This document shows, in pieces, positions 12,292 through 24,200 of a stretch of DNA of 64,000 nt. Each line of letters opens with the position of its first letter. The stretch's first letter is position 1. The stretch spans positions 124,001 to 188,000 of the forward strand of contig JACKQL020000016.1 in assembly GCA_018296165.2 (NCBI GenBank), given 5' to 3'. The stretch comes from Termitomyces sp. T153 (lineage: Eukaryota; Basidiomycota; Agaricomycetes; Agaricales; Lyophyllaceae). The notes below the pieces were generated by a model. It worked only from the letters and a program-made list of their open reading frames with translations, had not been told where the DNA came from and ran no database searches. The position numbers were made by a program, and so were the translations under genes.

Positions 12292-13120
12292 TCACTCAGT
12301 CTTCTTGACGAGGCCAAAGTGATCTACGACTAGCTGAACGATATCTCGCCATTCAGTCATCGCTCCAGTGCCTTCGGAGTATGAGCTTTGACCGTACTTG
12401 CGCAAACTGGGGTCCACGTACCTGTATCGCCGCAAGCCAAGGTCTTTCCGATTGGCCCAATAACATTATAGCGGACGATCTCATGAACGATACGAAGATG
12501 TTCGGCGGTAAGTGGGTGTTCATACATGAGGTTGTTCATAGCGGGAAATATGTACGTTGGAGTTGTAGGGGAGAGCGCGCGCATAAGCGAGGTCTAAGTC
12601 ATGAGTAAGCCGGGAAGGAACTGGCAGGCAAGGTCATGGATTGTGTACCGCAAGGTTATCACATGTCCCATGAGCAATCTTCGACAGCGTATTAGCAGAG
12701 CACGGTGCGACCAGTACAATATCCGCCCATCGACGGAGTTCAATATGGAGGATGGGATCACCTATTTTGAAGTCTTCCTGTACACATTGAGTCATCCACA
12801 AGTACCGTTCACGGGGATGTGTCCATATATACTGTCCACTCATCTTCATCCGTCCAGACCCTTGTTCCTGCGTCGCTGATATCTTTCTTGGCGTAGAAGG
12901 CTAGCGAAGGCTTCGTCGCGACCACTTCGACCTTAACATTCTGATACTGGAAGATATCGTGGAGCATCAGATGTAAGAGGTTTAAGCGAATTATGGTATG
13001 ACGTACCCCAAGGAGTCCCTTCACAATCAATGGAGCCTTGATCGAAGCGACACTTCCAGACGTTATGAGAAGAACGTGTGTGAAGCCAGGCTCGCGGTTG
13101 TCTTCAGCAGTGAAAGCCAT
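12292..13120 (-). CDS. PPCDC: Phosphopantothenoylcysteine decarboxylase (HFCD flavoprotein), 5 exons
   Basis: Exons 13007-13120, 12833-12946, 12649-12777, 12422-12593 and 12292-12371 join in phase to 202 residues, the normal family size. HVLLITSGSVASIKAPLIVK is the FMN-binding start. ILHIELRRWADIVLVAPCSA carries the catalytic His and the conserved RWAD segment. FPAMNNLMYEHP is the substrate-binding PXMNXXM motif. LACGDTGTGAMTE supplies the Cys of the flexible flap and spans the last intron. The enzyme decarboxylates 4'-phosphopantothenoylcysteine to 4'-phosphopantetheine in coenzyme A synthesis. It lacks the long acidic tail of the yeast Hal3/Sis2 paralogues, so a plain decarboxylase role is likely. 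No defect is seen. Confidence 0.93.
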
Positions 13121-14910
13121 TTGTCAGGGCTTCTTTTGATCGCCATCACCGCCGCGACAAACAAGGCTTGCTTCCGAATTTGCCATTGTTTGAACATAAA
13201 GTATCTCGATTTTCAGAGGATTAGGCGCTGTGAGCAGCCATTAATATCTTATCAGGTAAAAGTTGTTAACAACAGAAATATCGAGGCGATCTTTCGTCTT
13301 AGACAAATATAGTGGCTCAACATTCTTCACTTTGCCCTTCGCTGTCTCCTCTAACCTTGTCTTAACCTGTTTTCCAACTAAGTCTACACTCAATGATGGG
13401 CTCCTTGATTCATTCCAGTACCAAGGGAATACAGGCACTCACTTTTGTTATTCGCGCGATACGCTAGCATCCTATCTCCTTCCAGCGTTGAAGAATTGAC
13501 TCAAGGTGCCAGCATTTTGGAAAACCTCCAATTGACTCTATGGCTACATCTGTCATACCTGTACTGATCTCGCCGTTTTAAAGCCCCAAATTGCTGTTGT
13601 TATTGTGGCAAGCTGTGGACAAAGGCCGGGCGGTGTAAGCCCATTTAAATAGTTCATCGTCATGAGCAGTCATTTTGTGACTTGAACCCTCCGCCCAACA
13701 TCTGTCCTTCGCAAACAAATTCGGAATGAACAACACTATAAAGACTCTCTCCCGGATGTCACCAAAATCCGGCTTGAATATGAAAGCCATTCTCGTAAAC
13801 GCTGGAAGGTAAGTTTGCAACTCTTCGCTACAACCATCTAATAGGAAGGCATTGGACAGGCGCCTCGTAGATTTATTAAGTGGACGAAATCATACTAGCA
13901 AAGCACAAGCGGTGTCAGTATCACTCTCCGCTGATTACCAGATGTCAGAAGTCTTGACCAAAAACTCGCATTTTCAGTAGGGAACCAGAGGAACAGTATG
14001 CTCCAAGCATTTGACTTTTGATGGAGGGTGATTGACTCAAGCCGCATCTATGCAGACCTCGGTCTCGGGGGATTCCCAACGCACAAGCACAAGGAACTAA
14101 CTCATCGGGATCGACTAAGCCTCCAAAGGGCCCCAAGATAACACGCAAGAAGGGTGGAAAACATGCCCCTTGAAGCATAGCGGAGTCGTCTGGTCTCTGG
14201 TAAGCTATTACTCGCCTTCAATTCGAAAGAAATATGTACATCCCAGCTCTAGCTACGAAGGCTTCGTTATTTATGGCGATTTTCAATCGAAGGAGGTTGT
14301 AGGATGGATGCACCAGCTTCGCCGACTCCTCAGCTTTATAAGTGATTTTAGGATAGACAATTCATCAAGAACGATAGATACGGAGCTTTAGACATCCATC
14401 TAGGTTCTTTGCGGCTCATACCATTCATGAATACATTTGCTAACAATTTGTCTATTCGTACCCGCTTTCGAGTCATAATTCGAGATTACCGTGACCGCAG
14501 CCTCACCTTGATGCCGTCTGACCTTTAGTGGGCATCAAAAATGTAATAAGGGCCCCAAAATGCTCACAATGCAACTTGGTACGTAGCCAAATCGAGAAGA
14601 TATGAGATAGTTCAGGTTTCAAGCAGCTGTGAAACTAACTGGCAGTGCAACTTCTCGGTGTGCAATGGCAGTGGCTATGGCAGTGGGTGTAGGCCATTTC
14701 AGTGCGCCGAAAGATACATCTATCACGTATAATTAGATCGACATAAGAAGTCCAGACTCCTGAGCTTGGAACATGCCTGTGATCGGCCTTGGAATACACC
14801 CTTCGATTAAGAAAACACAAGGAAGCCCCAAAACTTTCAAGCTCATAAAATTGATGGTCGACCAGACATGATGCATGAAGGTTGGAACATATCCAAGTGC
14901 TATTCAGTAT
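13121..14910. other. 1.8-kb intergenic stretch without a confident gene
   Basis: No domain or family is recognised here. The only hint is on the plus strand. An ATG frame at 13,726-13,809 (MNNTIKTLSRMSPKSG...) ends at a good donor (gtaagt). A second piece follows at 13,844-13,910. A basic Gly/Lys-rich end (STKPPKGPKITRKKGGKHAP) stops at 14,173. I could not join these pieces in one phase with normal introns, so this may be a short gene, a remnant, or chance. The rest (14,180-14,910) shows nothing I can support. Confidence 0.25.
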
Positions 14911-15762
14911 CTACCCGCCTCTTGCGTGGGTACGCGGTGTCCACGCCTCAGGCTCATACGTATCCGTACCGGTACCCATCTTAGGCAGGGGACTTGTATT
15001 GTTATTGTGTTCAGGAACCATTTCTGACTGGGCTTGCTCCTCCAGAGGGTACTGTGTCTCTTGCTGATGTATTCCAACTAATTCTCGTGGGCGTTCAATT
15101 GATTTTGCAGTATTACTTTCCTGCTGTAGTCGGAGTACCTGGGCGCGTTCCTCTCGATCGCGGGCTTCGATCAGTGCCACGTTCGCCTGTACACGTCGTT
15201 GGCGTTCTGCGTCCGTTCGGAGCTCCTGCGTTACATGCATGGAGTCAGCGTCTATGACAAGCGCAGTGTAGCGGGAACGAATATATATATGTATATGTAC
15301 CTCGAGTGTCGGAGGATGCTGCCGTGTATGTGACAGCCAGGTGGACCATTGAACTGTACCGGGGTTACTCGTATCATTATGCAGTGCTGCTGTGGATGTA
15401 AGGTTACGAAACGCACTTGCTAACTTCTGTCGACCGCCTATATACTGCCATACGTCTTCAGGGTTCCGGTACTGCACCGTTCGTCTCGGTCTTCCTGCAC
15501 AATGATTGTATTGATAAAAGGTTACTAAGAAAAAGTTGTGACAGTACCGTTTGCTGTGTTAGTCTGTTCATAGAAACGGTTCCCTGTTTAGTGGATATGA
15601 AGCTCCTTTGAATACATCTTTCGGGTAGAGACTACAAACCTGCAAGGTCCTGCCCCACGTATCGAGTCTTGAGAAACGAATTAAGTTTATAACTGTCACT
15701 CTAGAGCTGGCACAGTATCTTACAGGACGGAATCGTTGTAGAAGTCGTGTCAAGAATGTCAT
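14911..15762 (-). CDS. NDUFAF2/NDUFA12-family protein (complex I assembly factor, mimitin-like), 6 exons
   Basis: Inferred exons: 15724-15762, 15640-15667, 15548-15583, 15417-15494, 15301-15353 and 14911-15225, all in phase, giving 182 residues. The family pattern is clear once spliced: TRYVGQDLAGNRFYEQTNTA, then GRPRRTVQYRNPEDVWQYIG, then AIQWSTWLSHTRQHPPTLEE. The introns at 15,354-15,416 (63 nt) and 15,226-15,300 (75 nt) are multiples of three without stops, so an unspliced reading looks open. After the core comes a charged helical stretch (ERQRRVQANVALIEARDREE) and a low-complexity tail. NDUFA12 is a complex I accessory subunit and NDUFAF2 is its assembly-stage stand-in; the Arg-rich middle and long tail fit the NDUFAF2-like fungal proteins better. 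It acts in mitochondria. It lies 143 bp downstream of the RPN3 stop, same strand. Confidence 0.85.
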
Positions 15763-15905
15763 TCAAATTGCCGATCCCTCCTTCCGATGCTAGGCCCGAA
15801 AGTTACGTAACATAATGTACATCTGAAATCAACCAAAGAAATTAAGAAAGAAGGCATTGCGAGAACGGCTCAGATCTATGTACAGAGGCCTAGGTGTTTT
15901 ATCAA

Positions 15906-17631
15906 TTAGAAACCGTCTGGGCCACCCATCGTATCGTCATCAAGCTCTCCGCCTTGAATCTCTTTGGCCAGCTCTTTCTCGCGTTCGCGTGCTCCCTCAG
16001 CAGCAGCTAACTCTTTCCTATGAGCATTCATCGGGTACCTCATAGCCTAAAACAACCAGTCAGCCAGACTTCAATAAAAAATAAGTACAACATACCTTGA
16101 TACTCTCGTTGTGAAGCTGCAAGCAGAACCCGATCCTACGCGCAAACGCCTCACTAACTTCAGGACCATACCCATCCTTTTGGACCGCGCACTCCATCCA
16201 CCCTTTCTCGTGCACGATCCTGCCCTCAATGACGCCGTCGCGGATGGCTTTACCTACAATGTACTCTGCGTCCTCTTCTGAGTCGAGGTGGAGCTTCAAG
16301 CAGATATCGCGCAGGGAGATGCGGGAGTAGGAGAGGGAGAGACGGCGGATGCCGGTCTTGATGACATTCTGGCGCAGTCGCACAATAAGCGTGTAGGTTT
16401 TATCAGCTTCGAATTGTGCGGAGTGCTTGGAGAGGGTGGTTTGGAATTGAGATAGTGAACCCGCGCGGACAGCTGGAAATGGTGAGCTTTAATTCATGTC
16501 TCTGGAAATTACTTTATGGCATACCTTTGACAATGTCGAAGTACGCCATGAGAGCCTTCTCGAGTACAGGGTGGCGGAAGAGGCTGCGTTCCGGGATCTC
16601 ACCCATCAGCAACTCTACAACAATGAATATCTTGTGAACAGCTTGGTAGAAACCGGGTGCAGTCTTCGGCTGAGCCGCACGACGGATCGCTTGTTGAAGG
16701 TTCGTGTGGGCTTCACTGTAGTTGAGTTGCACAGCCTTTATACGGCCGAGGTAGTAGTGGTACCGAGCGAACTGGGGGCTGCTAGCGGATTCGGGGAATG
16801 TAGTTTTAGAGACGAGCTTGTCTGCCTGGTCATACAGGTTGTAGTGGACATAGTTTCGAAGGAGACGATTAATGAGGGAAGCTTGCGTTTCGTCATCGTG
16901 ACGGAGAGACGCGGTCCTCTGAGCGGCAAGAAATAGTCTGAGATGCACATCAGAACATTCAGACGACATGTCATCTGTGAAAATCCACTTACGGTCGTAC
17001 GTCTGCAAGTTCACCGCCAAGTTCATACGCCCTTTCAACCGCAAACCAAATCTTGGCTGCGATAGGATCCATGCTTCTACGATTAAGTGACTGCATCTTC
17101 TGTACAGTTTGGACGGATAATTCCAGGGCCCTCTGATACGTGGATGGTGACGTTAGAAGGAAATGCAGAATGAGGAGACGGAGATATATCTCCCCTTCCG
17201 GGACGGGTACAGATACCGCCGGTGTAGCAGATTTATTTGGGCTATTGTCTACATCCATTTCATGGTCTGTAGAAGTCCCTTCAGGGATCCATGACAGTAG
17301 AACATTCTTTTCAGGAACATCTGCAAATGCGTATGGGCCTAAGCATCTCGAAAGAAAGGGAATTCGAACCTTTGATATAAACCTGTTCTATAGCGGTTCT
17401 GAGAACCGATGCATCTATGCGTTTCCGTAAGGCGGTCAAGGCACGCAGGACCCGGTGAGTGAAACGTGGCTCGAGCGTTGACACAGCTCGCTCGATGAGA
17501 GCAATGTTAGCTTTGATTTCGGCCACAGGAGTGAGGGGGACAGGCTTTGGACTTTCTTCTGTCCCTTCCTCTTCCTTCTTTGTGTCATCCTTGACCTTTG
17601 TTTCTGTTCCTTTCATTTCGACGCCGGGCAT
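15906..17631 (-). CDS. RPN3: 26S proteasome regulatory subunit Rpn3 (PSMD3), 5 exons
   Basis: Exons 17370-17631, 16993-17320, 16525-16937, 16096-16472 and 15906-16046 join in phase to 506 residues, close to the family length of about 500-530. I chose the ATG at 17631 (MPGVEMKGTE); upstream in the same frame there is no ATG. Conserved blocks in order: EPRFTHRVLRAL; MDPIAAKIWFAVERAYEL; RTASLRHDDETQASLINRLL; YDQADKLVSKTTFPE; LLMGEIPERSLFRHP; the PCI domain TYTLIVRLRQNVIKTGIRRL and YSRISLRDICLKL; and AKAIRDGVIEG-like GKAIRDGVIEGRIVHEKG. It is a non-ATPase subunit of the proteasome lid; the PCI domain builds the lid horseshoe. The acidic N-terminal linker (KDDTKKEEEGTEESPK) is variable in the family. 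No defect is seen. Confidence 0.96.
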
Positions 17632-17997
17632 GATGACAGCGGGTAGGAGGAAATTTCTAGTCAGGATGACGCGTCCAAACGCGTCTTGTGTCAATTGTTG
17701 CTTACTGTTTGCTCTCTTACTTTTCTGGCATCTCTATTTGATCTCGATCTTAGGATTTAATCTCGTTATTGAGAGTACAATGGAGACTTTAACATGATGC
17801 GTGACTGGTGAAAACTAATGGTGCCGTACTTTGGTTTTGTCATTTCACAAACCCCTGCAGTACAATTTTGACATGACATCGCTGTGTTTCTGTTGATCAT
17901 CCTCGTTATCAGACTCCCAACCACCGTGGTGGAAACTTTGAGGTTCCCAGATTGATTCTTGGTCCACTATGCTGGCTGCCCATGATATATAGTGCCC
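17632..17997. other. Upstream region of RPN3, 366 bp
   Basis: This is the divergent gap between RPN3 and the broken gene at 17,998. It must hold the RPN3 promoter. A short direct repeat of cccatgatatata lies at 17,979-18,006. Nothing else is supported. Confidence 0.3.
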
Positions 17998-18842
17998 ATG
18001 ATATATATGCAGAACAACTTAGCGAACGACATTGCGGATACCCTCTCTACTACATATCCAGAACCAGCTCCTGATGATGGGCCCATCGAGATAGGTAATG
18101 TCGGGTTCATAAGACAAGGCGCTTTCTACCGCCTTTTGAACGTGACTCGTCCTGCCAAACATCCTGCACAGAGGTTCGGGGTACCTGTCGAAGAATCGAA
18201 GCCAACGTTGGAGTACTAGGTAAGTATCTCTTGTTTGCTACTACAAGCAGCCCTTGATCGATGATTTGAATAGTTCTGTTTTTCCTTGGAATGCCACCTT
18301 TAATTTCAAGTGCTTGTCGAAACGTGGTGCAATTCTTGTTCAGCAAACTGAGACACAACGAGAAGAGGCATTCTAGAGTTAACTTTCAGAGGATTATTGC
18401 GTCGTCCTTGCGATTCGTGGCATAACCCACAACCTCCAAAAAAACCATACTGTTTTCTTTGGCGCAATTCATCTTGGAATGCGGCGGACTTCTGCAAAGT
18501 CATCGGTCTCACTTTTCATGCAGAGCCGAAGAAAGAAGTATATGACTTCGCAGCAAACTCATCTGGTACATTGTCTCCAGACGTGGATGTCAAATCCGCT
18601 GATTCGTGTCCCAACAGCTCCTCATCAGCAGTACCAAACACATGCGCAACTGGAATGGCATCCGCAGACCCTCCCGTCAGTCCTATTTTCTTTCATCTTT
18701 GTGCTTATAATGGTTGATGTTGCCTCTCGTCCAGGATTTTCATCCAGCCACCCCTTTGCTAGTGCTTTTTTTCCCAATTCAGCCAAGGCAAGCAGAAATA
18801 ATATCATTATCAGAATCCTAGCGGCGACAAGCACCAGTCCCT
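17998..18842 (+). pseudogene. Broken basidiomycete gene of unknown function
   Basis: The first part reads well: exon 17998-18212 (PDDGPIEIGNVGFIRQGAFY..LLNV) joins in phase to 18274-18376 (FNFKCLSKRGAILVQQTETQ) through a 61-bp GT-AG intron. That is the start of a common agaricomycete family: a 'GDVGF..G.F.RLFNV' block, then a hydrophobic 'KRGAIL' block. A TAG at 18374 then ends the frame. Family-like sequence resumes in another frame at about 18,390 (DSWHN..., DFCKVIGLTFHAEPKKEVYD) and runs to 18,830 with one more plausible intron (18,678-18,733). So the gene is either frameshifted or I have missed a splice site. Its place exactly at the border of the transposon block supports decay. Function unknown. 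Confidence 0.45.
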
Positions 18843-18989
18843 GACTCATTCATTAAGCAGAATAATACAATGCAAGTTGTAACATTAAACTGTGCTGTAT
18901 GTACTTGAACACGTATTATACATTTTCATAATAAGTTCAAATATCATATGATAGTCAAGTTATGCAAACAATGATCTCTTACAGTTCAT

Positions 18990-20868
18990 GCATTAGCTTT
19001 GCCATCATCAGACATTGGATTTACACCTTTTCCATCTGTACTTTCATGATGTTTGGCCAGCTTGGATTGCTTTAGTTGCATTGTAAGAAAGTCTTCATCA
19101 TCTGAAATATTGCAGATATGGTGCTTCTGCATAGTTTGAACAGGCTTTAAACATTGCTGCTTAGTTGATTGAGAAGGGCATTTATGAAGAAGAAGTTTGG
19201 CTTAGCTATAGAACAGTTAGTATCAATTGAATCTTTCATATTAAGGACAGCCCAAGATAATAGAGATAGCATATCGTATGCTTTGAGATCCAGTTTTGTA
19301 ATATAATCTGTAATATAAAACATAGCACATTTTACAGCTTTTTCAGATAATATACATTTAAGATCATGATTATGTTAGCAAAATACAAGAATAATAGGGT
19401 TGAAGTGATTAATAGTAGGATCTTGGCACAAGAAGTAAATAGAATTAGTCTCAGGATCAAATCTTGATTCTGATACAAGTTCATGGGGAAAGTGAACCTG
19501 GCATTTGTTTTCATTACCATATTTATGACAAACAGGTCTGCAATGATGTTGCTGAAGAGCTTCACCACATTTTTTTATTTCAGTTGCAAGCAAGTCTTTC
19601 CAATTTTCAATATCTTTTGCATATCTTGCAGAAGAAGGTGGGACATGAGGAAGGTGCTCAACATGAGGTCCATATCTAAGATCAACATCCACTTCAATAT
19701 CAGAAAGGTGGCAGTGAATGATGATCTGAAGAAAACCAAACAACTTTTTATCCTATCCAGCTTCAGACTTGAATTTAGCATGAATATTTGAAGGATTGAG
19801 TGCATCAACAAGCCAAATTAAAAAATAAGCATGCCATTGACCTCTTTCTGTTGATCCATTAGAACCACAAAAATGCAGCTAAATGACCTAAAATACTACC
19901 TTCAACAGAGATCTTCTCTTTCTTAAAGTCCCAACCAAAAAGATGTTGAAACATACAATGAAGAGAAGAATAAAAGAAGTCAGCAGCAGTGACAGGATCT
20001 CTAGCCAAATGCAAAGCTCTTATAGTGTTATTAACCATAAGAGGATATTGTTCATCAAGATTAATAGAAGTATCACTATACATAACTTGAAATATAGGCT
20101 ATGAACAGCACTAGGATTAGCAGTAAAATAAAGAATAGGCACACTCAAATAACCAGAGTAGTTGCATATTTCATTTTGGCATTTAATCTTAGAAGATTGA
20201 GATCCAGGAACATGAGAAGCAATTATATCAACTTCTTTAAGAAGGCTGTACACTTTTTTTCATCATCTGAAAGTGATTGTCGATTACAATTCTTCTCTAA
20301 GTGTTTTGCAGCTGAAAGAAGATCATCAGAAGATAATGACACTAGTTCTTCAGCAATGATATTAAAACATGATGCCTTAACAGTGAAGCTAGTATGCAAA
20401 TATGCAGTTCTGCACTGAATAATATTCAGTGCTAAACATAAATGAGTAATGATAGCAAAATATATGATCTGCTAAATCCATTAGATAATTAATATAGACC
20501 TGTGAACCAAGTTCAGTAGGGCACTTAGGATCATCAAAACCTGCACAACCATAAGGAAACAAGGTAGGAAACATGCCAGGAAGTAAATAAGGACTATTAT
20601 ACTTATTAATTACACTAGCACTTCTAAGGATTATAAGATCAGGCACATCATCAGGTCTAGTAATTTTTTGGTACAAGAGATCACAAAGCTGATGCTGGAA
20701 AAGATTGACCATGAATTTTAACACTTTCACAATCAGCTACACCCATGTGTTCTAAAAAAACTATAGAGTCCAATTTAGAGTCAACACACAATTCAGGTGC
20801 CTGAACCTCTAGAGCAGGATGATTAGACAAACCAGCAGTCTCACTATCAAAAGCAGTTTTGACAGATA
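18990..20868 (-). pseudogene. Helitron Rep / Helitron-like N-terminal domain remnant
   Basis: Reading from 20,868 down: ELCVDSKLDSIVFLEHMGVA, then about 20,730-20,390 SASVINKYNSPYLLPGMFPT and LFPYGCAGFDDPKCPTELGS, the classic Helitron N-terminal block. Then DEQYPLMVNNTIRALHLARD, MFQHLFGWDF, and GQWHAYFLIWLVDALNPSNI, the place of the Rep His-hydrophobe-His motif. It reads HAY instead of the usual HxH, which one C-to-T change would explain. CHKYGNENKCQVHFPHELV and a Rep-like YITDYITKLDLKAYDMLS follow near 19,600 and 19,290. Several stops and frame changes make it non-functional. Rep would nick and join single-stranded DNA in rolling-circle transposition. Confidence 0.7.
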
Positions 20869-20880
20869 ATTCAGTGTCAT
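20869..20880. repeat. Left copy of 12-bp LINE target-site duplication
   Basis: The sequence attcagtgtcat occurs here and again at 27,189-27,200, exactly flanking the LINE. The left copy is followed by the oligo(T) that is the complement of the LINE's poly(A) tail. Confidence 0.85.
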
Positions 20881-21223
20881 TTTTTTTTAAGTCATTTTAT
20901 TCATGCTTGGCTTGAGGAGCCATGCTGCATGGTACTACTGTAGTTTCTACAAGAGCTGCAAGAATCTAGACCTCCCCACATATGCAGAGAATGAGCTGGC
21001 TGGCATTCCCTAGCCATTTTTGGTTGCACTCCCCTGGTACATCCATGGACTTTAAGGTCACTATGTTTTGGTTGTGATGAGGCCAGTTGCAGTGTGGCTG
21101 GCAAGGGTCAAGCAGTGCAGCAGTGCTCCCAACCCAGGGGAGGAGTTTAAGTGGTAGGGGGAAGGGGTGATGTGCTGGTGCCAATATTAGATTAGTGTAA
21201 GGGTAGAATAGGGGTGAATAAAG

Positions 21224-24200
21224 TTAATTTTGGGTGTGATGCTCCTGTGAGCTGGTGGTCTGGGTTGGAGCAGGGAGAGCTTGGGAGTTGGTCTTCTTTG
21301 GCTTGAGGCAATTCATGGCATGAACAAAGCTGAAGAGAGGCTTTAGAGCATTGGGTTTGCTCAGTAAGTATGAGAGGGACTCAGCTTTACAGTGAAGTTT
21401 CCTCTGGAGGTGCAGGTGCCTTTCAAACTGATAGTGTCTGCACTTGAATAGCATGTGTCATATGGTCTCAATAGTGAGGTCATCACAGTGTGGGCAGACA
21501 GGAGTTTTGGATTGCCATATGCAGAACAGGTAATGGTTTAGTGGGATGTGGCATGTATGGAGCTGAGTGAGTAGGGCAGACTGCTGTTGGTCTAGGGGCT
21601 GGGTTAGGCATAGATAGCTCCTGGAGGGGAGCAATTGATCAATTATGTGGCTCTTGGCATATCGTGGGGACCTCTTCCATCATGCAGTCCATGTCTCCTG
21701 GAGGTCAATGAGGGCTGCCTGGCAGAGTGTGCTGATGCTGGCAGGTAGCAGGGTGCACCTGAGCATGGGGGGCAGGTCTTTTGCCTTGCTTGAATGGCCC
21801 TGAGAAGCTACTTTTGCAAGCTCATTGGTGCATTCATTGGGGTGAAACCCAAGATGCCCCAGTGTCCACTGGATTTGGAGGTTGATAACATCACAAGCGT
21901 GGTCAGTCCAGCCAGTCTTGTTGTGGATGGTGTGGCATTGTTTGGTGGCCTAAATGAAACAATCTTGCTTGATATGGAGCTGTTCTGAGGCTGTGTGGAC
22001 TATGTTGAGGAGGTAGTGGGCTGGGTGGGGGTGCTGGTTGAGGAAGGCTTTAATCATGGCTTGACTGTCACTTCCAATCACAGCTAGTGCAGGTAGCTTG
22101 TGCTGTAGTAGAGTCAGTAAATGGAGTGCCAGAATGACACTCACAATCTCAGCCTTGTAGACTGTGTGTTCAGTCTTACTGCTGAGATGATAGCAGAGGT
22201 GTTGTGTTTCCACTCCTTTGATGTATAGCACAGCTGAGGCCCTAATGCCATCTTGGTAGCCCAACCCATCACAGTACACCATGGCAGGAGTGGTGGCAAA
22301 GGTGTCGTTGGCCAGTTCCAGGGTAGAGTCCTTGTCATCAGCTATATTGGTGGAGAAAGAGGGTGAGTATTTGGGGTGGTGCCTGATTAGCACCACCATC
22401 TCAATGAGTTTGGGATTAATCCCAGTAAGATAAAAGAAAAAGTGTAGGGATGGGCAGTGCCAGGCAACAAAGCACCCTGCTGCTCAACAGATTGGAGAGT
22501 GGAAGGGGTGGGTAGGGGGCAGCAAGGATAGATGTACCGCTGCTCAATGTAGGATCTTGTTGGACAGAAGCTCCACTGTGAGGAGGAAGGCCATCATATT
22601 GAGTATGTCACCTGCAGTGGTGCTCAAGGCACCAGTGATCATTTTTGCAGTGCACTGTTGTGAGGGGGCAAGTTTGTTGGTGACTGCCACCGATCCCTGT
22701 CACCTTGTGCCTGAGGGGGAGTCATGTATTCTAGTGTATCAGATGTCCACCACATAGGTGATAGCTAGAATGGCGACTGTGTTATAGAGTTGGTGGACTC
22801 AACGGGAGGGCATGCCTCCTGATATCCTGGACAGGTGCATAACTTGAAGAGACCACCAAGTGGCCTGAGCTATGACTTTCTGGCAGTGAGCATTTCATCT
22901 CAGTTTGGGATCAAATATGACTCTCAGGTACTTGTACGAGGCTACTGTATCTACTCTCTGAGTGGTGAGCATGCTATCAAGATTGGCTCATGTCAGGGAT
23001 AGGTTGTCTGAAATGATGTCATTGGGGGTTTGTGGGAAGTTCATCAGGGCCAGCTTGGTGAGTTTGAAGGGGGAGTGGTGGGAGAGGGACCAATCAAAAC
23101 CACTGCCTGGCCAGTGAACCATGTTGGCCAGGATGGTGTGGCATTCTGTTAGGGTCTTGGCTGTGGCTAAAAATCTGGTGTCATCAACAAAACCTGAAGT
23201 GAGCTTGTTCTTGGCAGATTCAAAGGCAACCTGGATGAGAGGTGCATTGTAAAAGGTGTAGAACAGCATTGCCAATGGGCATTCCTGGGTGGTGCCATTC
23301 AGTATGTCAAATAGCTCCGAGATAAAGTCATCAAATTTAAGTCAGGTCTTGCAGCCAGTGAGCATCTGCTGAGTGAGTCGAATGTAACATTTGGGGACAC
23401 CACATTTGCATATGTTGTGTATGAGGTAGTTGTGTACAGTGTTGGGAAAGGTGCCTTGTACATTAAGAAATAGGGCTGATGTGGTGTGGCTGGATTGCCA
23501 GGCATCCTTGATCTTGGCAACCACTGTGTGCATGGCATTGGTAGTGTTTTGGCCAGGTCTACCTCCAAACTGACAGGCAGGGAGCATGCTGTGTTTCTCA
23601 GCTAGGAAGGATAGGTCAGCTGCAACAATGGGTAGAAAGGAGCTTTCCCAATGTGTTGAGGAGTCTAGTTGGGCAGTAGGCCTTTGCTTGGGTATAGTTG
23701 GGCTTTCCTGGCTTGTGCAGCACAAGAGTGGTGGAGATCAATCATGATTTGTGGTACATGTCAAGTTCAAGAATGGCTCTGAAAATGTAGAACAAATGGT
23801 CAATAAGTGTGCTGGCGCATTGCTTGAATACAATGTTCAGTATCCCGTCAAGACCTGGCACCTTATGTGGCTTTAGTTGTGCAATGGCAGAGAGAATGCA
23901 GTTCCTCTTGAGGAAGCGTATGCTAGACAGAGGCTTTGGATAGACAAAAGGGGGGATAGAGGAGGAGGTGGGAGCAGAGGAAAGAGAGACTCAGCTAATA
24001 TGTCTGCCTTCTATTTGTTGGTCATGGCCCAGCCATTGTTGACACCATCATAGTTACATTTGAGTTCCAGGACCCTGTCACACAAGTAGTCTGAAGCCTC
24101 ATATATGATGTACTTGTTGGCAGTGTATATTTGGCATGCATCAATATTCTTGAGCCAGTCCACCCAGTGTTCTTCCTTAGCTTCATGAATCTTCTCAGCC

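Noticed and set aside
13726..14173. A small spliced gene starting MNNTIKTLSRMSPKSG and ending in a basic tail
   Set aside because: The pieces cannot be joined in one reading phase with plausible introns, so I mention it only as a weak possibility.
17360..17370. gttcgaattcc on the minus strand resembles a tRNA T-loop
   Set aside because: It is the donor end of an RPN3 intron, and no acceptor or anticodon stem can be formed around it.
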